From the NCBI RefSeq assembly GCF_030547005.1, contig NZ_JAUOPN010000019.1, positions 1 to 64,000 on the forward strand: DNA of 64,000 nt. Direction: 5' to 3'. This DNA comes from Maribacter sp. 1_MG-2023 (lineage in GTDB: Bacteria; Bacteroidota; Bacteroidia; Flavobacteriales; Flavobacteriaceae). Under the pieces are notes generated by a model. It did no database searches. It saw only the letters and a list, made by a program, of their open reading frames with translations, and had not been told where the DNA came from. Positions 55,314 through 64,000 of the stretch are shown in pieces. Within the stretch, counting starts at the first letter, position 1; each line of letters starts with the position of its first letter. The translations under genes and the position numbers were made by a program.

Positions 55314-57572
55314 ATGAAGAGGAAGACGAGAAAATCATCTAAACGAAAATTAAGCATTCGTAAAATAATCGGCTTAGGCATACTAAGTCTTTTCGTATTA
55401 TTTATCATATTTATAGGTAGTGTCAACATAGGTTTATGGGGTAAAATTCCCTCTAAAAAAGAACTCTCTAATTTTCAATATCAAATGGCATCTGAAGTTT
55501 ATTCGGCAGATAGTGTATTGATCGGAAAATATTATTTGTATGACCGGCAACCAGTTACTTTTACCGATTTTCCAAAAGATTTAATACACGCATTAATTGC
55601 CATGGAAGATGAGCGTTTTTACGAACACTCTGGTGTAGACATTAGAAGTTTAATTAGAGTCGGTTTCAAAACTGTTCTTTTGGGCGACAACTCTTCTGGC
55701 GGCGGTAGTACGCTTACGCAACAGTTAGCTAAAAATCTCTACCCTAGAAAAGAGCGAAATAAAACCAATATAGTAGTCGACAAGGTGAAAGAAATGATTA
55801 TCGCCAAAAGACTAGAGAAGATTTTCACTAAAGACGAGATTCTTACCAATTACCTAAATACCGTTTCTTTTGGTGATAACACCTTTGGTATTGAAAGCGC
55901 CGCTCTTAAGTTTTTCAACTCTAGTACTAAAGATATAACCGCTACCCAAGCCGCTACTTTGGTAGGTATGCTAAAAGCTACTTATGGCTATAACCCAAGA
56001 ATATTTCCTTATAAAAGTTTGGGCAGACGTAATTTGGTATTACGTGCTATGTATAACAATGATTTCATCTCAGAAGAACAGGTAGCACAATACTCTCAAG
56101 AAGGTCTTAATTTAGACTATAGAGAGTTCGATTACAATGCCGGAATTGCACCTTACTTCAGAGAAGAGGTTCGTAAAGAAATGCTGCTTTGGATTGCCGA
56201 GCAAAATGATCATACCGATTATAACATCTATACATCGGGATTAAAAATTTACACTACACTAAACTACAAAATGCAAAAATTGGCTGAAGAAGCCATGGTA
56301 CAACATATGACGAAACTGCAAAATAGTTTCGAAAAAAGTTACGGTTCTAACGCACCTTGGTTAAAAGATAAAAAGTTAATGGAAAAAATAGCCAAGCGAA
56401 CACCTACATATAAAAGACTGCAGAGTTCTGGTTTGTCGCATGCGCAAATTATAGATAGCTTATCTAAAGACAAACAAAAAAGGACTTTCAAATCGTGGCA
56501 AGAAGATGAAGAAACAACCGCGAGTACTATGGATAGTATTCAACATTATACCAAATTCTTAAATACGGGTTCTTTAGCTGTAGACCCTAGTAATGGTGAT
56601 ATCTTGGTATGGATCGGCGGTATTAATTTTGAACAATATAAGTATGATCATATTTCGCAAAGCAAACGCCAAGTCGGTTCTACATTCAAACCCATTGTGT
56701 ACACAACTGCTGTGGAACAAGGTGTTTCGCCATGTACTTATTTCTCTGCCGAAGAAATTGAATATGATAATCTAAAAGGTTGGTCACCTTCTAATTCTGG
56801 CAATAAAAACGAAGCTTACCTCAACTATTCTATGGAAGAAGGCCTGAGCAATTCTATCAATACCATTGCTGTAAAAGTATTGGAACAAGCCGGTATTGGC
56901 AATGTTTTAGATATGGCAAAAAGCATGGGTATAGAAGATAAATTGCCCAATGAAGCTTCGATTGCTCTAGGTACAGGTGAAATCAAAATCATCGATTTGG
57001 CACAAGCTTACACCAGTTATGCAAATAATGGCAATCATATTCAACCAAATTTGATCAAAAGCATTTCTAATCATAAAGACTCCGTTTTAGCTGAATTTAA
57101 GCCCAAATTGAACGAAAAAGTCGCTTTTTCTAAAGAAACTAGTCAGATAATGATTGAAATGATGAAATCTACTGTCAATTCTGGAACGGCAGCTAGACTT
57201 AGAAATACATACGGACTCAAAAATGACATTGCCGGTAAAACAGGTACTACCCAAAATAATAAAGATGCTTGGTTTGTTGCCCTGACCCCAAAGTTGGTTC
57301 ACATAACTTGGGTGGGTCTTGATCAACATGAAATCGGATTCAGTAATACGAATATAGGGCAAGGTGCAAATGCCGCTCTACCCCTATTTGCACTATGGAT
57401 GCAAGAGTTGAACAAAGACAAAGGTTTTGATAAATACACAAAAACCAGTTTTAAAAAACCTTCATCTTCCGTGTTAGAAGCATTGAATTGTGACCCCGTA
57501 AAACGCGACGGATTCTTTAAGCGTCTCTTTAAAAATCCGAATAAAAAGAAGAACAAAAAGTTTAATGGATAA
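55314..57572 (+). CDS. Penicillin-binding protein 1A (transglycosylase/transpeptidase)
   Basis: 752 residues from the ATG at 55314 (a longer frame from 55047 runs antisense through the nuclease gene). Short basic N-terminus, one membrane helix (about 18-42), then a GT51 transglycosylase domain with Glu98 in AMEDERFYEHSGVDI and GGSTLTQQLAKNLYPRK, and a transpeptidase domain with Ser456/Lys459 in VGSTFKP, SNS (GLSNSINTIAV) and KTGTTQNN. It polymerises and cross-links peptidoglycan in the periplasm. Divergent from the S1/P1 nuclease gene by 88 bases. Confidence 0.96.
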   Translation: MKRKTRKSSKRKLSIRKIIGLGILSLFVLFIIFIGSVNIGLWGKIPSKKELSNFQYQMASEVYSADSVLIGKYYLYDRQPVTFTDFPKDLIHALIAMEDERFYEHSGVDIRSLIRVGFKTVLLGDNSSGGGSTLTQQLAKNLYPRKERNKTNIVVDKVKEMIIAKRLEKIFTKDEILTNYLNTVSFGDNTFGIESAALKFFNSSTKDITATQAATLVGMLKATYGYNPRIFPYKSLGRRNLVLRAMYNNDFISEEQVAQYSQEGLNLDYREFDYNAGIAPYFREEVRKEMLLWIAEQNDHTDYNIYTSGLKIYTTLNYKMQKLAEEAMVQHMTKLQNSFEKSYGSNAPWLKDKKLMEKIAKRTPTYKRLQSSGLSHAQIIDSLSKDKQKRTFKSWQEDEETTASTMDSIQHYTKFLNTGSLAVDPSNGDILVWIGGINFEQYKYDHISQSKRQVGSTFKPIVYTTAVEQGVSPCTYFSAEEIEYDNLKGWSPSNSGNKNEAYLNYSMEEGLSNSINTIAVKVLEQAGIGNVLDMAKSMGIEDKLPNEASIALGTGEIKIIDLAQAYTSYANNGNHIQPNLIKSISNHKDSVLAEFKPKLNEKVAFSKETSQIMIEMMKSTVNSGTAARLRNTYGLKNDIAGKTGTTQNNKDAWFVALTPKLVHITWVGLDQHEIGFSNTNIGQGANAALPLFALWMQELNKDKGFDKYTKTSFKKPSSSVLEALNCDPVKRDGFFKRLFKNPNKKKNKKFNG

Positions 57573-57628
57573 TCTATTTTTTAATCAAATTTGACCTCGA
57601 TCGTAATTTGTATTATTTAATTTGATAT

Positions 57629-57657
57629 ATTTATGATATCATTTTAATATCATAAAT
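57629..57657. promoter_or_regulatory. Inverted repeat abutting the SPFH start codon, candidate operator
   Basis: An 11-bp inverted repeat (57629-57639 with 57647-57657, 7-base spacer) ends one base before the ATG at 57659. It contains the palindrome ATGATATCAT (57633-57642), and GATAT or its complement recurs at 57624, 57635 and 57647. A transcription factor binding here would cover the start of the operon, which itself encodes an Arc-type DNA-binding protein. The stem could also shape the mRNA start. Confidence 0.5.
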
Positions 57658-57658
57658 T

Positions 57659-58510
57659 ATGAAAGTAGAGAAAATTCACAAAGCACAGAATGGCTACATA
57701 ATGCTTTTTGTAGTCTTAGTACTATTGGTTGGGGGTATTGCACTTCTTAGAATCTATGTTGGTGCCTTTATGGTTTTTGCCGCATTATTTATGTGTGCAG
57801 GGTTTGTATTGGTGAATCCGAATAGCTCAAGAGTTTTACTACTATTTGGTAAATACATGGGTACGATCAAAGAGAACGGACTTTTCTGGGCGAATCCCCT
57901 ATACACCAAAAAAAGAATTTCATTACGAGCTAGTAATTTTGATAGCGAACGGTTAAAGGTAAATGACAAACTTGGTAACCCAATTATGATCAGCACAATA
58001 CTTGTTTGGCGCGTAACCAATACCTACAAAGCTGCTTTCGATGTTGATGATTATCAAAATTTTGTGCGTGTACAGACCGATGCTGCCGTGCGTAAACTAG
58101 CGAGTATGTACCCTTATGATAATTTTGCCGACGAAGGTCTTGACGAAGATATTACCTTAAGGTCTAGTGTAAACGAGGTAAGTGAGGCATTAGAACAAGA
58201 GTTGCAAGAACGCCTTTCTATGGCAGGTCTAGAAGTGTTAGAAGCGCGTATAGGCTATTTGGCTTATGCGCAAGAGATAGCAAACGCCATGTTGAAAAGA
58301 CAGCAAGCTACAGCCATAGTCGCTGCGAGACATAAAATAGTAGAAGGTGCCGTTAGTATGGTTGAAATGGCTTTAGAAGAATTGAGTAAAAAGAATCTGG
58401 TAAATCTAGATGATGAAAGAAAATCTGCCATGGTAAGTAACCTAATGGTCGTTCTATGTTCAGATAAGGATGTTTCCCCTATTGTAAATGCAGGCTCTTT
58501 AAATCATTAA
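57659..58510 (+). CDS. SPFH/Band 7 domain protein
   Basis: 283 residues: two close N-terminal membrane segments (YIMLFVVLVLLVGGIALL and AFMVFAALFMCAGFVLV), then an SPFH/Band 7 domain (VNPNSSRVLLLFGKYMGTIKENGLFWANPL, SLRASNFDSERLKVNDKLGN, ARIGYLAYAQEIANAMLKRQQATAIVAARHKIVEGAV). It is a membrane-associated scaffold in the stomatin/prohibitin superfamily, with a coiled-coil tail. First gene of a three-gene set with a membrane protein (1-base gap) and an Arc-like protein. Function in this family is not settled. Confidence 0.92.
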   Translation: MKVEKIHKAQNGYIMLFVVLVLLVGGIALLRIYVGAFMVFAALFMCAGFVLVNPNSSRVLLLFGKYMGTIKENGLFWANPLYTKKRISLRASNFDSERLKVNDKLGNPIMISTILVWRVTNTYKAAFDVDDYQNFVRVQTDAAVRKLASMYPYDNFADEGLDEDITLRSSVNEVSEALEQELQERLSMAGLEVLEARIGYLAYAQEIANAMLKRQQATAIVAARHKIVEGAVSMVEMALEELSKKNLVNLDDERKSAMVSNLMVVLCSDKDVSPIVNAGSLNH

Positions 58511-58511
58511 T

Positions 58512-59018
58512 ATGCGAATCTTCAACGAAACTCAGCGTTTTACACAATGGTGGCTTCTATTGATAAACATAGCTTTGCTATTTTTGATGTTATATAATTG
58601 TTATACCTGGTTTGTGTTGGAGGATGCCGTAGGTAATGTAGCGGCAGATGACCGAGTAGGTCAAACGATATTTATATTAGTAATTGCCCTTGTAATACCG
58701 CTGATATATGTTTTTAATTTAAAAACTACTATCGATGAAATCGGTATACATTATCAATTTATACCTATAAATATTTCAAAAAAAATAATTAGGTGGCATG
58801 AAATTGAAAAATGCTTTGTACGTAAATATAGTCCCATTCGAGAATATGGTGGATGGGGTTACCGCGGTCTATCAGGAAAGAATAAAGCTCTGAATGTAAA
58901 AGGTAACAAAGGCATACAACTTGTATTAAAAAACGGTAATAAATTACTAATTGGCACTCAAAAAGAAAATGATGCAAAAATGGTAATAGAACGGTATTTC
59001 AAAATTACAAATGAGTAA
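58512..59018 (+). CDS. Unrecognised small membrane protein of the SPFH operon
   Basis: 168 residues with two N-terminal membrane helices (WWLLLINIALLFLMLY and TIFILVIALVIPLIYVF) and a soluble C-terminal part of about 100 residues (TIDEIGIHYQFIPINISKKI, RWHEIEKCFVRKYSP, GIQLVLKNGNKLLIGTQKE). That layout resembles bacterial PH-like domains found in membrane proteins, but no family is claimed. It lies between the SPFH gene and the Arc-like gene and overlaps the latter by 8 bases, so it belongs to the same transcript. Confidence 0.85.
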   Translation: MRIFNETQRFTQWWLLLINIALLFLMLYNCYTWFVLEDAVGNVAADDRVGQTIFILVIALVIPLIYVFNLKTTIDEIGIHYQFIPINISKKIIRWHEIEKCFVRKYSPIREYGGWGYRGLSGKNKALNVKGNKGIQLVLKNGNKLLIGTQKENDAKMVIERYFKITNE

Positions 59019-59178
59019 GAAAAAACCTTTTGCACTACGTGTGAACGAAGAAATGCTGCAGGCTATTGAAAAATGGGCTGCAGACGAGTTTCGTAGTACC
59101 AACGGGCAAATTGAGTGGATCTTAATGAAAGCATTAAAAGAGGCCAAAAGAGAACCCAAATCAAATAAACCTAATTGA
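59011..59178 (+). CDS. Arc-type ribbon-helix-helix protein
   Basis: 55 residues, MSKKKPFALRVNEEMLQAIE to NKPN. The strand KPFALRV, helix NEEMLQAIEKWAAD and second helix STNGQIEWILMKALKEAK fit the Arc/MetJ ribbon-helix-helix fold of a dimeric DNA-binding protein. Its ATG at 59011 lies inside the last codons of the preceding gene. Autoregulation through the inverted repeat at 57629-57657 is a hypothesis. No toxin partner is evident, so a toxin-antitoxin role is not supported. Confidence 0.85.
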   Translation: MSKKKPFALRVNEEMLQAIEKWAADEFRSTNGQIEWILMKALKEAKREPKSNKPN

Positions 59179-59208
59179 GTTTGGCATTTATTTAACAAAA
59201 CAAAATCT

Positions 59209-59216
59209 TAAATTTG
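59209..59216 (+). promoter_or_regulatory. Candidate promoter of the DUF5916 gene, -7 element
   Basis: TAAATTTG, matching TAnnTTTG, 24 bases before the ATG at 59241. A TTG lies 25 bases upstream, somewhat far. Confidence 0.4.
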
Positions 59217-59240
59217 GTCATCTAACAAACTCAAACCAAA

Positions 59241-61439
59241 ATGACCAAATATTTAAGTACCCTCGTACTTATATTTTTCTGCTATTCATTACATGCACAA
59301 ACCTCAGAAAAATCATTTGTTGTAAAAGAAACTAATGATAAAATTACACCTGACGGAATTCTAGATGAACCTGGCTGGGAAACTGCTGAACAGGCAGATC
59401 AATTTTGGCAATACTTCCCATTAGACACGGTTCAATCGAAAAAACAAACCGAAATAAAAATGCTATTTGATAATGACAACCTCTATGTAGGCATTACCAT
59501 ATATACTTCTGGTAACGATTATTCCATTCAATCTTTAAAACGAGATTTTAGAGCTGGTAACAGTGATAATATTACCTTACTTTTCGACACATTTAATGAT
59601 GGTAACAATGCCTTTCTCTTTGGTATTAACCCTTATGGCGTTCGTCGTGAAGGTCTAGTTTCTGGTGGCGGACTTAATCTAAACGGTTTTACCATTTCAT
59701 GGGATGTAAAGTGGCGCGGAGATTCTAAAATTTATGATGGATACTATACGTCAGAAATGGTTATACCATTAACCGCATTTAAATTTAAAGAAGGGGAAAC
59801 CAAATGGCGTTTCAATAGCTATAGATTTGATACCCAATCTAACGAAAATAGTACCTGGATGAATATTCCACAAAATCAGAATATATACGGACTCACCTTT
59901 ATGGGCGATATGATTTTTGAGAAACCTTTAGGTAAATATCGTACTCCCCTAGCTATTATTCCCTATGTAAATCTAGGATCCCAAAAAGACTTTGAACTAA
60001 ACGAGGGCAACACCAAATTTAATGTCGGTGGCGATGCTAAAATCGCCATTGGTAATAGTATGAATTTAGATGTAACGATAAACCCAGATTTCTCTCAAGT
60101 AGAGGTTGATGATCAGGTAACCAACTTAACCCGTTTTGAAGTTTCGCTACCCGAGAAAAGACAATTTTTTATAGATAATAGTGATCTATTCGGCAGTTTC
60201 GGGGGTGGTAGAGATGCTAATCCGTTTTTCTCTAGACGTATAGGGATTGCCAAAGATACTGCTGACAATGCTATTGAGAATAAAATTATCGGTGGTGTTC
60301 GTTTAAGTGGAAAAGTAACTCAGGGTCTTAGATTAGGCTTTTTAAACCTACAGACCGAAGAGGACCTAGAACAAAATATCGCGTCTAACAATAACACCAT
60401 GTTAGCATTACAGCAAAATGTATTCGGGCGTTCTAACATTGGCATGTTCTTTATCAATAGACAAACTTTTGAAGATTATGAATTTCAAGATCCCGATGAC
60501 CGCTATAACAGAGTCGCAGGGATAGACTACAACCTTATTTCAGACAATAATGTATGGAACGGTAAATTCTATTTACATAAATCTTTTGCCCACAATGCCG
60601 GGAAAGCAAATCTTTCGTCGGGTGCATTTATGCAGTATAATTCAAGAAACTGGAACTTTTTTGAAGATGTAGTCTATATTGGTGAAGATTTTAGATCTGA
60701 CCTTGGCTTTATTCGAAGAACAGATATTTTTAAATCAGCAACGATGATAGAACGTGTTTTCTGGCCAGAAGATAGCGCCTTGCAAAGCCATAGTTTTCAG
60801 TTCTTCCCAGTTATGACATGGAGCCCCGAAAATGATTTTCTTCATACAGATTATGATTTAATGGGTGCTTGGGAATCGAAATTTAACGACCAATCAGAAA
60901 TTAATGTTTCTTATACGCATTCATATACCTATCTTTTTGATGAATTTGACCCAACCGATTTAGACGACGCTATTCCCCTACCCAATGAAGTTGGCTATCA
61001 TTACAATTATGTTTCATTAGAATATCAATCTGATAGCAGAAAGCGATTTGCATATTCTATATCACCTACCATGGGGAGTTTTTTCAATGGTGATAGATTC
61101 TCGGTAGGTGCAGAAATGTACTTGAGGTTTCAACCAAAGGTATTTTTATCGTTAGTAATGAACTATGATAAAATATCGCTACCAGAACCCTATTCAAGCA
61201 CCGATATTTGGCTTATTAGCCCTAAAATAGACGTTACCTTTAGTAAATCTATTTTTTGGTCAACGCTGGTTCAGTATAGTAATCAACGTGATAATCTCGG
61301 TTTTAATTCTAGACTACAATGGCGTTTTGCTCCTTTATCCGACCTGTTTATCGTTTATAACGATAATTACTTTGTCAACTCTTTCGAACCAAAATATAGA
61401 TCTATCAATCTTAAACTTACCTACTGGTTAAATATCTAA
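59241..61439 (+). CDS. DUF5916 protein with N-terminal CBM9-like domain
   Basis: 732 residues with a signal peptide (LSTLVLIFFCYSLHAQ). The N-terminal ~200 residues are a carbohydrate-binding-family-9-like fold (DGILDEPGWETAEQADQFW, DNDNLYVGITIY, SEMVIPLTAFKF). The rest is DUF5916, rich in alternating aromatic strands (NPDFSQVEVDDQVTNLTRFE, PEKRQFFIDNSDLF), ending in YRSINLKLTYWLNI, which reads as a beta-barrel C-terminus. An outer-membrane barrel is probable; substrate unknown. It is followed after 1 base by a HAD phosphatase gene. Confidence 0.88.
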   Translation: MTKYLSTLVLIFFCYSLHAQTSEKSFVVKETNDKITPDGILDEPGWETAEQADQFWQYFPLDTVQSKKQTEIKMLFDNDNLYVGITIYTSGNDYSIQSLKRDFRAGNSDNITLLFDTFNDGNNAFLFGINPYGVRREGLVSGGGLNLNGFTISWDVKWRGDSKIYDGYYTSEMVIPLTAFKFKEGETKWRFNSYRFDTQSNENSTWMNIPQNQNIYGLTFMGDMIFEKPLGKYRTPLAIIPYVNLGSQKDFELNEGNTKFNVGGDAKIAIGNSMNLDVTINPDFSQVEVDDQVTNLTRFEVSLPEKRQFFIDNSDLFGSFGGGRDANPFFSRRIGIAKDTADNAIENKIIGGVRLSGKVTQGLRLGFLNLQTEEDLEQNIASNNNTMLALQQNVFGRSNIGMFFINRQTFEDYEFQDPDDRYNRVAGIDYNLISDNNVWNGKFYLHKSFAHNAGKANLSSGAFMQYNSRNWNFFEDVVYIGEDFRSDLGFIRRTDIFKSATMIERVFWPEDSALQSHSFQFFPVMTWSPENDFLHTDYDLMGAWESKFNDQSEINVSYTHSYTYLFDEFDPTDLDDAIPLPNEVGYHYNYVSLEYQSDSRKRFAYSISPTMGSFFNGDRFSVGAEMYLRFQPKVFLSLVMNYDKISLPEPYSSTDIWLISPKIDVTFSKSIFWSTLVQYSNQRDNLGFNSRLQWRFAPLSDLFIVYNDNYFVNSFEPKYRSINLKLTYWLNI

Positions 61440-61440
61440 T

Positions 61441-62244
61441 ATGAAGTATAAAATTTTGTGTTCAGATTTAGACGGCACGCTACTTTCAACAAAAAGTGAT
61501 GTTTCGCCAAATGCTATCGAGCAAATAGGTAAAATAAAAAATGAAACCAAAATCATACTTGTTTCCGCTAGAATGCCTAGTGCAATGTGGTATTTACAAG
61601 AAGACTTAGGTATTACTGACCAACCCATCATTTGCTATAATGGGGCGTTGGTTTTATCAGGTAATAAAGAACTTAATTCGGTGTTTATACCTATTAATAT
61701 TTTAAATACGATTTACGAGTTGTGTGTGAACTTAGAAGCTGATATAGGGTTGTACTATAATAATGAATGGTACGTACCAAAAACTTCTTTACGAGTAGAA
61801 AAAGAAATCAAATACACGAAATCTACCCCAGTATTTCAAGATACCGAGCAAACATTACAAAATTGGAAAGAGCGTAACATCGGTGCTCACAAAATCATGT
61901 TGATGTGTACTAAAACAAGTGCAAATACATTGATGCCTATTCTACAAGAAAATCTAGGAGATTCTCTTAACCTGTACCGATCTAATGATACGCTTATCGA
62001 AATTGCCCCAAAATCGGTATCGAAGCTCTCTGCAATTAAACTGCTCATGGAAGAGCATGAATTGCTATCAGACATCATTGCCTTTGGTGATAATTACAAT
62101 GATATTGAAATGCTTGAAAAAGTAGGTTGCGGTGTTGCCGTTGCTAATGCACGAGATGAGGTTAAAGCGATTTCAAATTATATTACATTAGAAAATACAG
62201 CAGACGGAGTAGCACATTACATAGCCAATAACTTGGTATATTAA
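61441..62244 (+). CDS. HAD superfamily (Cof/IIB) phosphatase
   Basis: 267 residues. Motif I ILCSDLDGTLL (Asp9 and Asp11), motif II in IILVSARMPS, motif III around the lysine in APKSVSKLSAIK, and motif IV IAFGDNYNDIEML. The IIB-type cap lies between. Such enzymes dephosphorylate sugar phosphates or cofactors; the substrate is not known. One base after DUF5916 and 33 bases before the DUF819 gene; co-transcription is likely. Confidence 0.93.
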   Translation: MKYKILCSDLDGTLLSTKSDVSPNAIEQIGKIKNETKIILVSARMPSAMWYLQEDLGITDQPIICYNGALVLSGNKELNSVFIPINILNTIYELCVNLEADIGLYYNNEWYVPKTSLRVEKEIKYTKSTPVFQDTEQTLQNWKERNIGAHKIMLMCTKTSANTLMPILQENLGDSLNLYRSNDTLIEIAPKSVSKLSAIKLLMEEHELLSDIIAFGDNYNDIEMLEKVGCGVAVANARDEVKAISNYITLENTADGVAHYIANNLVY

Positions 62245-62277
62245 CTATATTTGATACTAGCAACTTACCAATAATTT

Positions 62278-63552
62278 ATGCCAGATCTTATTACACAACC
62301 TTTAATTACCAACGATACCGTAGTATTCGGTCTATTGGCACTTTGCCTAGGCTTCATCTTTTTCACCTCAAGCTTAAAAACCGGATTGTGGAGTAAGCTT
62401 TACTCCGTTGTACCAGCAGTACTTATGTGTTATCTGTTACCAGCAATATTGACCAGTACTGGTATTGTCTCTGATGAAATTTCAAATTTATACTTTATGG
62501 CAACTAGGTATTTACTGCCTGCAGCGCTTGTTCTTATGACGCTAAGCATAGATATAAAAGCAATTTCCAATTTAGGATCTAAAGCAATTATTATGTTTTT
62601 GACCGGTAGCGCAGGTATCATTATCGGCGGACCAATTGCTATTCTTATCGTTTCCATATTTTCTCCCGATACCGTTGGCGGTAATGATTTTGATGCTATT
62701 TGGAGGGGGTTATCTACTATCGCTGGTAGTTGGATCGGTGGTGGGGCCAACCAAGCAGCTATGCTAGAAATTTTTCAGTACAATCCAGAAAAATATGGTG
62801 GTATGGTATTGATAGATATTGTAGTTGCCAATGTGTGGATGGCTATTGTGCTTTTAGGTGTTGGTAAAACCAAACAGATTGACAAATGGCTAAAAGCGGA
62901 TACTTCTGCTATTGAAACCTTGAAAATAAAGGTGACGGAGTTTACAGAGAAAATTACTCGTGTGCCCACCTTAAACGATTATATGATTATGTTATCATTA
63001 GCGTTTACCGCGGTTGGTTTGGCACATTTTTTCGGAGACCATATCAGTACTTATTTAGAAAGTAATTTTGATGCTGTTAGCGATAAAAAAAGTTTTCTTT
63101 CGTTCTTAGGATCTGCTTTCTTTTGGATGGTGGTTATCGCTACCGGTTTAGGTATAGCACTTTCATTTACCAAAGCAAAGAATTACGAAGGTGCAGGTGC
63201 CAGTAAAATTGGGGGAATGTTTATTTATATATTAGTAGCAACTATTGGTATGAAAATGGATTTAAATAAAGTACTTGAAAACCCAGGATTGATTGCTGTT
63301 GGTTTTATTTGGATTGCCATTCATGCAGGATTAATGATTTTGGTTGCCAAACTCATAAGAGCTCCTTACTTCTTTTTAGCAGTAGGTAGCCAGGCGAATG
63401 TTGGTGGTGCTGCTTCCGCACCTGTGGTTGCTGCTGAGTTTCACCCGTCATTAACATCTGTTGGTGTACTATTAGCTGTTTTAGGGTATGTTGTAGGTAC
63501 AGGCGGTGCTTTACTTTGCGCCTATCTAATGGAAGTTGCATCTAGCTTATAG
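62278..63552 (+). CDS. DUF819 family membrane permease-like protein
   Basis: 424 residues, about 11-12 membrane segments. The DUF819 pattern is seen: ATRYLLPAALVLMTLSIDIKA, WRGLSTIAGSWIGGGANQAAM, DIVVANVWMAIVLLGVG, then VGGAASAPVVAAEFHPSLTSVGVLLAVLGY and GTGGALLCAYLM near the C-terminus. The repeated glycine-rich motifs suggest two inverted halves of a transporter (relatives are labelled YjcL). Substrate unknown. Confidence 0.92.
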   Translation: MPDLITQPLITNDTVVFGLLALCLGFIFFTSSLKTGLWSKLYSVVPAVLMCYLLPAILTSTGIVSDEISNLYFMATRYLLPAALVLMTLSIDIKAISNLGSKAIIMFLTGSAGIIIGGPIAILIVSIFSPDTVGGNDFDAIWRGLSTIAGSWIGGGANQAAMLEIFQYNPEKYGGMVLIDIVVANVWMAIVLLGVGKTKQIDKWLKADTSAIETLKIKVTEFTEKITRVPTLNDYMIMLSLAFTAVGLAHFFGDHISTYLESNFDAVSDKKSFLSFLGSAFFWMVVIATGLGIALSFTKAKNYEGAGASKIGGMFIYILVATIGMKMDLNKVLENPGLIAVGFIWIAIHAGLMILVAKLIRAPYFFLAVGSQANVGGAASAPVVAAEFHPSLTSVGVLLAVLGYVVGTGGALLCAYLMEVASSL

Positions 63553-63634
63553 GTATTCATAATTAATAACAAAATAAAGGGTTGGCGTTCTTTATTATCA
63601 AATTTTATAGATATTTGCGCCCTAAATAAATAGA

Positions 63635-64000
63635 ATGAAGAAAATATTATTTGTTGTTGCAGCAGTACTAGCTTTAGGTTCATGTGGCGACAACCCAGAG
63701 GAAACTATGATTGTTAACGGTAAAATAAAAGGACTTAAAAAAGGTACGCTGTATTTACAACATGTACCTGATTCTGTTCTTGTTACTGTTGATTCTGTAG
63801 CCATAAACGGAGATGGAAATTTCTCTTTTACTACAAAATTAATGAGTCCAGAGATTTTTTACCTGTACTTAGATAAAAAAGATAATAACGACATTAACGA
63901 CCGTATTACTTTCTTTGCTGAACCAGGCACAACTACTATTAAAACAGACTGGAACACATTTGATACTACTGCTAGAATAACTGGTTCTGAATCTCAAGAA
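63635..64000 (+). CDS. DUF4369 lipoprotein, probable thioredoxin-like (3' end outside window)
   Basis: 122 codons from the ATG at 63635 to the window edge. A lipoprotein signal (LFVVAAVLALGSC) gives lipidation at Cys17, followed by a DUF4369 domain (MIVNGKIKGLKKGTLYLQHV, DSVLVTVDSVAINGDGNFSF). In Bacteroidetes this domain usually precedes a TlpA-like thioredoxin domain, which would lie beyond the window; that part is inferred. Confidence 0.82.
   Translation, partial: MKKILFVVAAVLALGSCGDNPEETMIVNGKIKGLKKGTLYLQHVPDSVLVTVDSVAINGDGNFSFTTKLMSPEIFYLYLDKKDNNDINDRITFFAEPGTTTIKTDWNTFDTTARITGSESQE

Overview
The window is chromosomal DNA from a low-GC member of the Bacteroidetes, almost certainly family Flavobacteriaceae (marine Maribacter/Zobellia-like relatives are the best guess). 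The evidence is: the block rpmB-rpmG-DUF4295-ftsY, bacillithiol synthesis (BshC), a secreted protein built of the Ig-like repeats typical of type IX secretion/gliding adhesins, DUF5916, DUF2911 and DUF4369 proteins, weak or absent Shine-Dalgarno sequences, and promoters of the Bacteroidetes form TTG-N17-TAnnTTTG (clearest in front of rpmB). No rRNA, tRNA, insertion sequence, prophage or CRISPR array was seen. Most genes are housekeeping genes at high density.

Layout. 1-11.4 kb, mainly minus strand: the 5' end of a large repeat adhesin, then yidC and pyrG, a DUF3820 gene, a divergent sugar isomerase-like gene, and the operon guaA-LysM/PBP1-OsmC-DUF922 zincin. 11.5-26.5 kb: SIMPL protein, a noncoding stretch with two related hairpin modules on the minus strand, flavin oxidoreductase, bshC with a GT39 glycosyltransferase, an M14 carboxypeptidase with a DUF4177 protein, the DUF2339/DUF3999 membrane pair, an LpxR-like gene broken by an in-frame stop, rimO, and a beta-lactamase-like lipoprotein. 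26.5-38.6 kb: nitroreductase, then long minus-strand operons: rpmB-rpmG-DUF4295 running over a terminator into ftsY-DUF2911-amidase-metallophosphoesterase; exonuclease-CarboxypepD_reg-FAH-Hpt-cinA; recR and a 2-oxoacid dehydrogenase E2.

38.7-52.3 kb: M20 peptidase, Na+/solute symporter, CoA-binding protein, FabH-type synthase, TetR regulator with an ABC1 (AarF/UbiB) kinase, htpG, an unrecognised membrane protein, and the operon MOSC-DUF885-DoxX. 52.3-64 kb: a small secreted Ig-like protein, AraC regulator, TIGR03643 protein overlapping an S1/P1 nuclease, PBP1A, an SPFH/membrane-protein/Arc-type regulator operon with an inverted repeat abutting its first start codon, a DUF5916 outer-membrane-type protein followed by a HAD phosphatase and a DUF819 permease, and the start of a DUF4369 lipoprotein that runs off the end.

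The most interesting items are the two tandem, covarying hairpin modules at 12258-12489, the SPFH operon with its own ribbon-helix-helix protein and candidate operator, the nonsense-interrupted lipid A deacylase-like gene, and the noncoding intergenic stretches at 42.0-42.4 and 45.5-45.9 kb. Coordinates were read by hand; starts were revised where the longest frame began at a non-ATG codon or upstream of a signal peptide.
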